In this document: one piece after another, positions 13,886-24,422 of the stretch | Numbering within the stretch: the first letter of the stretch is position 1 | Layout of the letters: each line of letters opens with the position of its first letter | DNA from: Tomocerus qinae | Lineage: Eukaryota > Arthropoda > Collembola > Entomobryomorpha > Tomoceridae | Reading direction: 5' to 3' | DNA length: 64,000 bases | Assembly: GCA_020055645.1 (NCBI GenBank) | Contig: JAECZT010000008.1 | Coordinates: forward strand, 682,001-746,000 | Notes under the pieces: model-generated | Databases searched by the model: none | Seen by the model: only the letters and a program-made list of their open reading frames with translations | What the model was told of the DNA's origin: nothing | Position numbers and translations under genes: made by a program

Positions 13886-13895
13886 TAGTCGGATT
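13886..13895. repeat. Long-range internal inverted repeat, left arm (partner 14657-14666)
   Basis: 'tagtcggatt' here is the exact reverse complement of 'aatccgacta' at 14657-14666. The arms lie near one third and five sixths of the insert. A 10-bp match over 1.58 kb could be chance, though a third 'gtcggatt' at about 14534 makes it mildly notable. Confidence 0.45.
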
Positions 13896-13930
13896 GCTTC
13901 ATTAAGGGATTGCCTTAAAAGATTGTTTTG

Positions 13931-13946
13931 CCACTAATGATAGTGG
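13931..13946. repeat. Short hairpin-forming inverted repeat in the insert
   Basis: CCACTA, four bases, TAGTGG: six base pairs and a 4-nt loop. It occurs in all ten copies at the same internal position. No function is claimed. Confidence 0.5.
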
Positions 13947-14018
13947 TGATAAGTAATCAGCAAAATTGTCATAGAGGGTAAATGTGAATCACAAAATTCG
14001 TTTTTGTTAGGTAATTCC

Positions 14019-14031
14019 CTAAGGACCTTAG
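14019..14031. repeat. Short palindrome in the insert
   Basis: CTAAGG-a-CCTTAG, two 6-bp arms around one base. It could be a protein site or chance. Confidence 0.45.
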
Positions 14032-14119
14032 ACCACTAGTCCTACACCCATTAAAAAATTCATCAAACGTAAGTTGTTGCACTGAAAATTTCACATTTTT
14101 GTCTGTGTATTTTCTGACT

Positions 14120-14137
14120 GTTTGGAACATTCCAAAC
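14120..14137. promoter_or_regulatory. Palindrome resembling a heat-shock element
   Basis: GTTTGGAA-CA-TTCCAAAC has perfect 8-bp arms. It contains the nGAAnnTTCn pairing of the heat-shock factor site, and 6 bp further right 'attcaagaa' gives a second TTCnnGAA pair. The two dimers are not in continuous pentamer phase, so the match is imperfect. Binding is inference from sequence alone. Confidence 0.3.
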
Positions 14138-14169
14138 ATTCAAGAAATAATTGGAGTGTTCCATGGTCG

Positions 14170-14179
14170 CTGATTGGCT
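14170..14179 (-). promoter_or_regulatory. Consensus CCAAT box (minus strand)
   Basis: The minus strand reads AGCCAATCAG, a full match to the NF-Y type CCAAT consensus. It lies 32 bp right of the heat-shock-like palindrome. The pairing may mark an old promoter, but the motif is short and no transcript evidence exists here. Confidence 0.3.
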
Positions 14180-14352
14180 CAACCCCTCACAAATTTTGAT
14201 GTGAAAGGAGACCAACATTAGCCAGATAACCTCGGAAGCGATTCAGCTATCTGACTGGAAGTGATCAAGAATTCTTCCTAAAAGAATAGATCCACCAGTA
14301 CTTTATACCTACTAAAATACCGACTCTATTTATTAATACATAGTGCATAAGC

Positions 14353-14370
14353 ATAAATAGGGCTATTTAT
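14353..14370. repeat. AT-rich palindrome in the insert
   Basis: ATAAATAG-gg-CTATTTAT has perfect 8-bp arms and a 2-nt centre. It lies in a locally AT-rich stretch right of the CCAAT-box region. It resembles TATA-like sequence on both strands, but nothing decides a function. Confidence 0.45.
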
Positions 14371-14875
14371 TATTATATTAAAGTCAAGCAAGGATCCGGG
14401 ATATAACCTTAGTGTCATAGTTCAATGTAACAACTGAAAATAGATAGTTCGATTATTTTAAAAAATTACTGCATGGCAAGTGGTTTCAAATCCTTAGATG
14501 ATTTCATAAAAATATTACTAGGGTATATGGTTGTCGGATTAATCTGTCCGTAGCTGGGCAACATTTAAGGAAATTTTTTAACGATACAATGGTTTAGTTC
14601 AAAAGAGATTTTTAAATTGAACGCACCCCATAACATTTTTTCTGACTAGGTTTTTGAATCCGACTATAATACTTTCTGGATTGCATTCCAAAGTATTTTT
14701 CAACACTGCAATGCATAAGCCCTGTCTCAGTCCTGGTTACTTATGCAAATCTCTACAGTATAGTAATCTTATCCATTTCGCGAGCAAAAAATCGAAGAGT
14801 ACGTAATTCATGAACATTCCCTGAAACCTATAGTTTTGTTTATTCGTCAAATTGTAACTATATGGAAATACTAAA

Positions 14876-14907
14876 TCGAGATTCCCCCTTGTCCCCGTTA
14901 GCATTAC
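14876..14907 (-). repeat. Right terminal inverted repeat of the insert (copy 1)
   Basis: This is the partner of 13329-13360. It begins 'tcgagattcccccttgt' and ends 'cattac' directly before AATT. Confidence 0.92.
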
Positions 14908-15953
14908 AATTATTAAATCTTGAATTTCAACTCTTAAAAATTATTTTTTAAGCTTTTTGCCTCGTACAAGTTTAAAAAATAATTAAAACTGTTGAATGTT
15001 ATTTTTAAGCTTTTTGGCTCGTATAAGCATTAAATCCTGAATTTCAACTCTTGAAAATTATTTTTTAAACTTTTTGCCTCGTACAAGTTTAAAAAATAAT
15101 TGAAAGTGTTGAATGTTATTTTTAAGCTTTTTGTCTCGTATAAGTATTAAATCATGAATTTCAACTCTTGAAAATTATTTTTTAAGCTTTTTGCCTCGTA
15201 CAAGTTTAAAAAATAATTAAAACCTTTGAATGTTGTTTCTAAGCTTTTTGGCTCGTACAAGTATTAAATCATGAATTTCAACTCTTGAAAATTATTTTTT
15301 AAACTTTTTGCCTCGTACAAGTTTAAAAAATATTTAAAAGTGTTGAATATAATTTTTAAGCCTTTTGGCTCGTACAATTATTAAATCTTGAATTTCAACT
15401 CTTGAAAATTATTTTTTAAGCTTTTTGCCTCGTACAAGTTTAAAAAATAATTAAAACTGTTGAATGTTATTTTTAAGCTTTTTGGCTCGTATAAGTATTA
15501 AATCATGAATTTCAACTCTTGAAAATTATTTTTTAAGCTTTTTGGCTCGTACAACTATTAAATCATGAATTTCAACTCTTGAAAATTATTTTTTAAACTT
15601 TTTGCCTCGTACAAGTTTAAAAAATAATTAAAACTGTTGAATGTTATTTTTAAGCTTTTTGGCTCGTATAAGTATTAAATCATGAATTTCAACTCTTGAA
15701 AATTATTTTTTAAACTTTTTGGCTCGTACAAGTATTAAATCATGAATTTCAACTCTTGAAAATTATTTTTTAAACTTTTTGCCTCGTACAAGTTTAAAAA
15801 ATAATTAAAACTGTTGAATGTTATTTTTAAGCTTTTTGGCTCGTATAAGTATTAAATCATGAGTTTCAACTCTTGAAAATTATTTTTTAAACTTTTTGGC
15901 TCGTACAAGCATTAAATCATGAATTTCAACTCTTGAAAATTATTTTTTTAGCT

Positions 15954-18297
15954 TTTTGCCTCGTACAAGCTTACAAAATAATTAAAACTGTAAATGTTAT
16001 TTGTTGGCTTTTTGGCTCGTATAAGTATTAAATCATGAATTTCAACTCTTAAAAATTATTTTTTAAACTTTTCGCTTCGTACAAGTTTAAAAAATAACTA
16101 AAACTGTAAATGTTATTTGTAGGCTTTTTGGCTCGTACAAGTATTAAATCATGAATTTCAACTCTTGAAAATTATTTTTTAAACTTTTTGGCTCGTACAA
16201 GTATTAAATCATGAGTTTCAACTCTTGAAAATTATTTTTTCAACTTTTTGCCTCGTACAAGTTTAAAAAATAATTAAAACTGTTGAATGTTATTTTTAAG
16301 CTTTTTGGCTCGTATAAGTATTAAATCATGAATTTCAACTCTTGAAAATTATTTTTTAAGCTTTTTGGCCCGTACAAGTATTAAATCATGAATTTCAACT
16401 CTTAAAAATTATTTTTTAAATTTTTTGGCACGTACAAGTATTAAATCATGAATTTCAACTCTTGAAAATTATTTTTTAAACTTTTTGGCTCGTACAAGTA
16501 TTAAATCATGAATTTCAATTCTTGAAAATTATTTTTTAAACTTTTTGCCTCGTACAAGTTTAAAAAATAATTAAAACTGTTGAATGTTATTTTTTAAACT
16601 TTTTGGCTCGTATAAGTATTAAATCATGAATTTCAACTCTTGAAAATTATTTTTTAAGCTTTTTGGCTCGTACAAGTATTAAATCATCAATTTCAACTCT
16701 TGAAAATTATTTTTTAAACTTTTTGCCTCGTACAAGTTTAAAAAATAATTAAAACTGTTGAATGTTATTTTTAAGCTTTTTGGCTCGTATAAGTATTAAA
16801 TCATGAATTTCAACTCTTGAAAATTATTTTTTAAACTTTTTGGCTCGAACAAGTATTAAATCATGAATTTCAACTCTTGAAAATTATTTTTTAAACTTTT
16901 TGCCTCGTACAAGTTTAAAAAATAATTAAAACTGTTGAATACTATTTTTAAGCCTTTTGGCTCGTACAATTATTAAATCTTGAATTTCAACTCTTGAAAA
17001 TTAATTTTTAAGCTTTTTGCCTCGTACAAGTTCAAAAAATAATTAAAACTGTTGAATGTTATTTTTAAGCTTTTTGGCTCGTATAAGCATTAAATCCTGA
17101 ATTTCAACTCTTGAAAATTATTTTTTAAACTTTTTGGCTCGTACAAGTATTAAATCATGAATTTCAACTCTTGAAAATTATTTTTTAAACTTTTTGCCTC
17201 GTACAAGCTTACAAAATAATTAAAACTGTAAATGTTATTTGTTGGCTTTTTGGCTCGTATAAGTATTAAATCATGAATTTCAACTCTTAAAAATTATTTT
17301 TTAAACTTTTCGCTTCGTACAAGTTTAAAAAATAACTAAAACTGTAAATGTTATTTGTAGGCTTTTTGGCTCGTACAAGTATTAAATCATGAATTTCAAC
17401 TCTTGAAAATTATTTTTTAAACTTTTTGGCTCGTACAAGTATTAAATCATGAGTTTCAACTCTTGAAAATTATTTTTTCAACTTTTTGCCTCGTACAAGT
17501 TTAAAAAATAATTAAAACTGTTGAATGTTATTTTTAAGCTTTTTGGCTCGTATAAGTATTAAATCATGAATTTCAACTCTTGAAAATTATTTTTTAAGCT
17601 TTTTGGCCCGTACAAGTATTAAATCATGAATTTCAACTCTTAAAAATTATTTTTTAAATTTTTTGGCACGTACAAGTATTAAATCATGAATTTCAACTCT
17701 TGAAAATTATTTTTTAAACTTTTTGGCTCGTACAAGTATTAAATCATGAATTTCAATTCTTGAAAATTATTTTTTAAACTTTTTGCCTCGTACAAGTTTA
17801 AAAAATAATGAAAACTGTTGAATGTTATTTTTAAGCTTTTTGGCTCGTATAAGTATTAAATCATGAATTTCAACTCTTGAAAATTATTTTTTAAGCTTTT
17901 TGGCTCGTACAAGTATTAAATCATCAATTTCAACTCTTGAAAATTATTTTTTAAACTTTTTGCCTCGTACAAGTTTAAAAAATAATTAAAACTGTTGAAT
18001 GTTATTTTTAAGCTTTTTGGCTCGTATAAGTATTAAATCATGAATTTCAACTCTTGAAAATTATTTTTTAAACTTTTTGGCTCGAACAAGTATTAAATCA
18101 TGAATTTCAACTCTTGAAAATTATTTTTTAAACTTTTTGCCTCGTACAAGTTTAAAAAATAATTAAAACTGTTGAATACTATTTTTAAGCCTTTTGGCTC
18201 GTACAATTATTAAATCTTGAATTTCAACTCTTGAAAATTAATTTTTAAGCTTTTTGCCTCGTACAAGTTCAAAAAATAATTAAAACTGTTGAATGTT
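15954..18297 (+). repeat. Tandem duplication within block 1-2, period about 1,238 bp
   Basis: Markers pair up at 1,237-1,238 bp: 'aagcttacaaaa' (15968 and 17206), 'caactttttg' (16241 and 17479), and 'ctcgaacaag' (16844 and 18081). A one-base length change between 16580 and 16600 explains the shift. It is absent from the other insert intervals, so it arose after the common ancestor of the units. Confidence 0.82.
16578..16608. repeat. Chimeric B monomer with an A-type tail
   Basis: The B sequence 'gttgaatgtta' continues into the A tail (six T then 'aaac') instead of the B tail (five T then 'aagc'), yet is followed by the CTCGTATAAG monomer that normally follows B. Its duplicate 1,238 bp to the right has the normal tail, so this is a small conversion tract. 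Confidence 0.65.
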
Positions 18298-18795
18298 GTT
18301 TCTAAGCTTTTTCGCTCGTACAAGTATTAAATCATGAATTTCAACTCTTGAAAATTATTTTTTAAACTTTTTGGCTCGCACAAGTATTAAATCATGAATT
18401 TCAACTCTTGAAAATTATTTTTTAAACTTTTTGCCTCGTACAAGTTTAAAAAATAATTAAAACTGTTGAATATTATTTTTAAGCCTTTTGGCTCGTACAA
18501 TTATTAAATCTTGAATTTCAACTCTTGAAAATTATTTTTTAAACTTTTTGGCTCGCACAAGTATTAAATCATGAATTTCAACTCTTGAAAATTATTTTTT
18601 TAGCTTTTTGCCTCGTACAAGTTTACAAAATAATTAAAACTGTAAATGTTATTTGTTGGCTTTTTGGCTCGCACAAGTATTAATTCATGAATTTCAACTC
18701 TTGAAAATTATTTTTTAAACTTTTCGCCTTGTACAAGTTTAAAACATAACTTAAACTGTTGAATGTTATTTTTAAGCCTTTTGGCTCGTACAATT

Positions 18796-20374
18796 GAAAT
18801 CCTGACGGGAACAAGGGGGAATCTCGAATAGTTAAAAATATAACATTAATTCCAATAGCAACTAAGTTTGCAAATCAAAATTTTGCACATCTAGGGACTT
18901 TCCATAAACAAATTTAAAAATTTTACCAACCAAATGTGAGCACCCAAACTTACTGATATTTTCCTATCCCACACAATCGTGCATCTGCACTAGAAAATCA
19001 TTGATTAGTTATAATATTACATCATTAAACTATACCTAAACCTTTGTGTGCGAATTACACAAAATAGTGGCAAAAAACTTACAGATAAACAATGAATAGT
19101 GTTTAGGTACAGAAAGTCTAGTCCATGTCTCTAATGTTTTGTTCTTGGACTCTATTTTAATAATAGTTGAAACATTTCTAAAAGCTGAAAATTCTTTTGG
19201 TGGCATTTAAAAAATATTTAAAAATTCTATTTAAAGTATTTTTGTTAAAAATTTCTTACTTATAAATATTCTAAGCACTTTGCGGCCCCTTCACTTAATG
19301 TCTACAGTTTAAAGCTATACTTAAGCGTAATGCGTAGTCTAATTCAAAATAGTAGTCGGATTGCTTCATTAAGGGATTGCCTTAAAAGATTGTTTTGCCA
19401 CTAATGATAGTGGTGATAAGTAATCAGCAAAATTGTCATAGAGGGTAAATGTGAATCACAAAATTCGTTTTTGTTAGGTAATTCCCTAAGGACCTTAGAC
19501 CACTAGTCCTACACCCATTAAAAAATTCATCAAACGTAAGTTGTTGCACTGAAAATTTCACATTTTTGTCTGTGTATTTTCTGACTGTTTGGAACATTCC
19601 AAACATTCAAGAAATAATTGGAGTGTTCCATGGTCGCTGATTGGCTCAACCCCTCACAAATTTTGATGTGAAAGGAGACCAACATTAGCCAGATAACCTC
19701 GGAAGCGATTCAGCTATCTGACTGGAAGTGATCAAGAATTCTTCCTAAAAGAATAGATCCACCAGTACTTTATACCTACTAAAATACCGACTCTATTTAT
19801 TAATACATAGTGCATAAGCATAAATAGGGCTATTTATTATTATATTAAAGTCAAGCAAGGATCCGGGATATAACCTTAGTGTCATAGTTCAATGTAACAA
19901 CTGAAAATAGATAGTTCGATTATTTTAAAAAATTACTGCATGGCAAGTGGTTTCAAATCCTTAGATGATTTCATAAAAATATTACTAGGGTATATGGTTG
20001 TCGGATTAATCTGTCCGTAGCTGGGCAACATTTAAGGAAATTTTTTAACGATACAATGGTTTAGTTCAAAAGAGATTTTTAAATTGAACGCACCCCATAA
20101 CATTTTTTCTGACTAGGTTTTTGAATCCGACTATAATACTTTCTGGATTGCATTCCAAAGTATTTTTCAACACTGCAATGCATAAGCCCTGTCTCAGTCC
20201 TGGTTACTTATGCAAATCTCTACAGTATAGTAATCTTATCCATTTCGCGAGCAAAAAATCGAAGAGTACGTAATTCATGAACATTCCCTGAAACCTATAG
20301 TTTTGTTTATTCGTCAAATTGTAACTATATGGAAATACTAAATCGAGATTCCCCCTTGTCCCCGTTAGCATTAC
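18796..20374 (+). mobile_element. Insert copy 2
   Basis: 1,579 bp, same orientation and target position as copy 1, with no internal difference noticed. Its left satellite neighbour has private substitutions, while its right neighbour is of the common 'aattaaaactg' lineage. Confidence 0.85.
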
Positions 20375-22843
20375 AATTATTAAATCTTGAATTTCAACTC
20401 TTAAAAATTATTTTTTAAGCTTTTTGCCTCGTACAAGTTTAAAAAATAATTAAAACTGTTGAATGTTATTTTTAAGCTTTTTGGCTCGTATAAGCATTAA
20501 ATCCTGAATTTCAACTCTTGAAAATTATTTTTTAAACTTTTTGCCTCGTACAAGTTTAAAAAATAATTGAAAGTGTTGAATGTTATTTTTAAGCTTTTTG
20601 TCTCGTATAAGTATTAAATCATGAATTTCAACTCTTGAAAATTATTTTTTAAGCTTTTTGCCTCGTACAAGTTTAAAAAATAATTAAAACCTTTGAATGT
20701 TGTTTCTAAGCTTTTTGGCTCGTACAAGTATTAAATCATGAATTTCAACTCTTTAAAATTATTTTTTAAATTTTTTGGCACGTACAAGTATTAAATCATG
20801 AATTTCAACTCTTGAAAATTATTTTTTAAACTGTTTGGCTCGTACAAGTATTAAATCTTGAATTTCAATTCTTGAAAATTATTTTTTAAACTTTTTGCCT
20901 CGTACAAGTTTAAAAAATAATTAAAACTGTTGAATGTTATTTTTAAGCTTTTTGGCTCGTACAAGTATTAAATCATGAATTTAAACTCTTGAAAATTATT
21001 TTTTAAACTTTTTGCCTCGTACAAGTTTAAAAAATAATTAAAACTGTTGAATGTTATTTTTAAGCTTTTTGGCTCGTATAAGTATTAAATCATGAGTTTC
21101 AACTCTTGAAAATTATTTTTTAAACTTTTTGGCTCGTACAAGCATTAAATCATGAATTTCAACTCTTGAAAATTATTTTTTTTAGCTTTTTGCCTCGTAC
21201 AAGCTTACAAAATAATTAAAACTGTAAATGTTATTTGTTGGCTTTTTGGCTCGTATAAGTATTAAATCATGAATTTCAACTCTTAAAAATTATTTTTTAA
21301 ACTTTTCGCTTCGTACAAGTTTAAAAAATAACTAAAACTGTAAATGTTATTTGTAGGCTTTTTGGCTCGTACAAGTATTAAATCATGAATTTCAACTCTT
21401 GAAAATTATTTTTTAAACTTTTTGGCTCGTACAAGTATTAAATCATGAGTTTCAACTCTTGAAAATTATTTTTTCAACTTTTTGCCTCGTACAAGTTTAA
21501 AAAATAATTAAAACTGTTGAATGTTATTTTTAAGCTTTTTGGCTCGTATAAGTATTAAATCATGAATTTCAACTCTTGAAAATTATTTTTTAAACTTTTT
21601 GGCTCGTACAAGTATTAAATCATGAATTTCAACTCTTGAAAATTATTTTTTAAACTTTTTGCCTCGTACAAGTTTAAAAAATAATTAAAACTGTTGAATG
21701 TTATTTTTAAGCTTTTTGGCTCGAATAAGCATTAAATCCTGAATTTCAACTCTTGAAAATTATTTTTTAAACTTTTTGCCTCGTACAAGTTTAAAAAATA
21801 ATTGAAAGTGTTGAATGTTATTTTTAAGCTTTTTGTCTCGTATAAGTATTAAATCATGAATTTCAACTCTTGAAAATTATTTTTTAAGCTTTTTGCCTCG
21901 TACAAGTTTAAAAAATAATTAAAACTGTTGAATGTTATTTTTAAGCTTTTTGGCTCGTATAAGTATTAAATCATGAATTTCAACTCTTGAAAATTATTTT
22001 TTAAACTTTTTGGCTCGTACAAGTATTAAATCATGAATTTCAACTCTTGAAAATTATTTTTTAAACTTTTTGCCTCGTACAAGTTTAAAAAATAATTAAA
22101 ACTGTTGAATACTATTTTTAAGCCTTTTGGCTCGTACAATTATTAAATCTTGAATTTCAACTCTTGAAAATTAATTTTTAAGCTTTTTGCCTCGTACAAG
22201 TTCAAAAAATAATTAAAACTGTTGAATGTTATTTTTAAGCTTTTTGGCTCGTATAAGCATTAAATCCTGAATTTCAACTCTTGAAAATTATTTTTTAAGC
22301 TTTTTGCCTCGTACAAGTTTAAAAAATATTTAAAACTTTTGAATGTTGTTTCTAAGCTTTTTCGCTCGTACAAGTATTAAATCATGAATTTCAACTCTTG
22401 AAAATTATTTTTTAAACTTTTTGGCTCGTACAAGTATTAAATCATGAATTTCAACTCTTAAAAATTTTTTTTAAACTTTTTGCCTCGTACAAGTTTAAAA
22501 AATAATTAAAACTGTTGAATATTATTTTTAAGCCTTTTGGCTCGTACAATTATTAAATCTTGAATTTCAACTCTTGAAAATTATTTTTTAAACTTTTTGG
22601 CTCGCACAAGTATTAAATCATGAATTTCAACTCTTGAAAATTATTTTTTAACTTTTTGCCTCGTACAAGTTTACAAAATAATTAAAACTGTAAATGTTAT
22701 TTGTTGGCTTTTTGGCTCGCACAAGTATTAATTCATGAATTTCAACTCTTGAAAATTATTTTTTAAACTTTTCGCCTTGTACAAGTTTAAAAAATAACTA
22801 AAACTGTTGAATGTTATTTTTAAGCCTTTTGGCTCGTACAATT
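20375..22843. repeat. Satellite block between copies 2 and 3 (2,469 bp)
   Basis: First of three near-equal blocks (with 29421-31891 and 33471-35940) giving the higher-order unit of about 4,049 bp. The marker order is: 'aattgaaagtg', 'ggcacg', 'ctgtttgg', 'atttaaactc', 'catgagtttc', 'aagcttac', 'cttttcgcttcg', 'ctcgaataagc', 'gaatactatt', 'agttcaaaa', 'tttttcgctcg'. Differences from the others are CTCGTACAAG instead of CTCGCACAAG near 22426, a shortened T-run near 22466, and 'ttaactttttg' near 22648. Confidence 0.93.
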
Positions 22844-24422
22844 GAAATCCTGACGGGAACAAGGGGGAATCTCGAATAGTTAAAAATATAACATTAATTC
22901 CAATAGCAACTAAGTTTGCAAATCAAAATTTTGCACATCTAGGGACTTTCCATAAACAAATTTAAAAATTTTACCAACCAAATGTGAGCACCCAAACTTA
23001 CTGATATTTTCCTATCCCACACAATCGTGCATCTGCACTAGAAAATCATTGATTAGTTATAATATTACATCATTAAACTATACCTAAACCTTTGTGTGCG
23101 AATTACACAAAATAGTGGCAAAAAACTTACAGATAAACAATGAATAGTGTTTAGGTACAGAAAGTCTAGTCCATGTCTCTAATGTTTTGTTCTTGGACTC
23201 TATTTTAATAATAGTTGAAACATTTCTAAAAGCTGAAAATTCTTTTGGTGGCATTTAAAAAATATTTAAAAATTCTATTTAAAGTATTTTTGTTAAAAAT
23301 TTCTTACTTATAAATATTCTAAGCACTTTGCGGCCCCTTCACTTAATGTCTACAGTTTAAAGCTATACTTAAGCGTAATGCGTAGTCTAATTCAAAATAG
23401 TAGTCGGATTGCTTCATTAAGGGATTGCCTTAAAAGATTGTTTTGCCACTAATGATAGTGGTGATAAGTAATCAGCAAAATTGTCATAGAGGGTAAATGT
23501 GAATCACAAAATTCGTTTTTGTTAGGTAATTCCCTAAGGACCTTAGACCACTAGTCCTACACCCATTAAAAAATTCATCAAACGTAAGTTGTTGCACTGA
23601 AAATTTCACATTTTTGTCTGTGTATTTTCTGACTGTTTGGAACATTCCAAACATTCAAGAAATAATTGGAGTGTTCCATGGTCGCTGATTGGCTCAACCC
23701 CTCACAAATTTTGATGTGAAAGGAGACCAACATTAGCCAGATAACCTCGGAAGCGATTCAGCTATCTGACTGGAAGTGATCAAGAATTCTTCCTAAAAGA
23801 ATAGATCCACCAGTACTTTATACCTACTAAAATACCGACTCTATTTATTAATACATAGTGCATAAGCATAAATAGGGCTATTTATTATTATATTAAAGTC
23901 AAGCAAGGATCCGGGATATAACCTTAGTGTCATAGTTCAATGTAACAACTGAAAATAGATAGTTCGATTATTTTAAAAAATTACTGCATGGCAAGTGGTT
24001 TCAAATCCTTAGATGATTTCATAAAAATATTACTAGGGTATATGGTTGTCGGATTAATCTGTCCGTAGCTGGGCAACATTTAAGGAAATTTTTTAACGAT
24101 ACAATGGTTTAGTTCAAAAGAGATTTTTAAATTGAACGCACCCCATAACATTTTTTCTGACTAGGTTTTTGAATCCGACTATAATACTTTCTGGATTGCA
24201 TTCCAAAGTATTTTTCAACACTGCAATGCATAAGCCCTGTCTCAGTCCTGGTTACTTATGCAAATCTCTACAGTATAGTAATCTTATCCATTTCGCGAGC
24301 AAAAAATCGAAGAGTACGTAATTCATGAACATTCCCTGAAACCTATAGTTTTGTTTATTCGTCAAATTGTAACTATATGGAAATACTAAATCGAGATTCC
24401 CCCTTGTCCCCGTTAGCATTAC
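22844..24422 (+). mobile_element. Insert copy 3
   Basis: 1,579 bp, unchanged relative to copy 1 as far as seen. The block to its right switches to a different arrangement at about 24658, so this copy ends a stretch of the 4,049-bp unit type. Confidence 0.85.

Larger units (their letters stand above)
13329..14907 (+). mobile_element. Insert copy 1: 1,579-bp TIR element, probably a non-autonomous DNA transposon
   Basis: This sequence is unrelated to the satellite and visibly richer in G+C. TIRs lie at 13329-13360 and 14876-14907, flanked by AATT at 13325-13328 and 14908-14911. I found no open frame long enough to suggest a transposase; the longest one I traced is 41 codons. The element would therefore be non-autonomous, or a MITE-like relic of unusual length. 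The terminal sequence does not let me assign a superfamily, and the symmetric 4-bp duplication argues against hAT, Merlin or Mariner types. Other positions in this copy transfer to every other copy by adding the difference in start position. Confidence 0.83.
14908..18795. repeat. Satellite block between insert copies 1 and 2 (3,888 bp)
   Basis: A/B/C satellite. It opens with the right half of the split C monomer (with the shared variant 'ctcttaaaaatt') and closes with the left half. The first 0.5 kb matches the right flank of copy 6. Most of the rest is a 1,238-bp tandem duplication. The last B monomer before copy 2 carries private changes near 18743-18752 ('aaaacataact'). Confidence 0.95.

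Noticed and set aside
14473-14553. ATG-started open frame of 26 codons in the insert (open for 41 codons back to the upstream stop)
   Set aside because: A frame of this length is expected by chance in 1.6 kb of AT-rich DNA. It matches no family I recognise and has no coding context.
14440-14580. tRNA-like pol III boxes (SINE) suggested by 'agttcgatt' and 'tagctgggcaac'
   Set aside because: Box order and spacing do not fit an internal pol III promoter, and no A-rich tail or tRNA fold is seen.
13329-14907. Insert as a solo LTR or Helitron
   Set aside because: Its ends form a 32-nt inverted repeat. It lacks the TG...CA ends of LTRs and the TC...CTRR ends of Helitrons.
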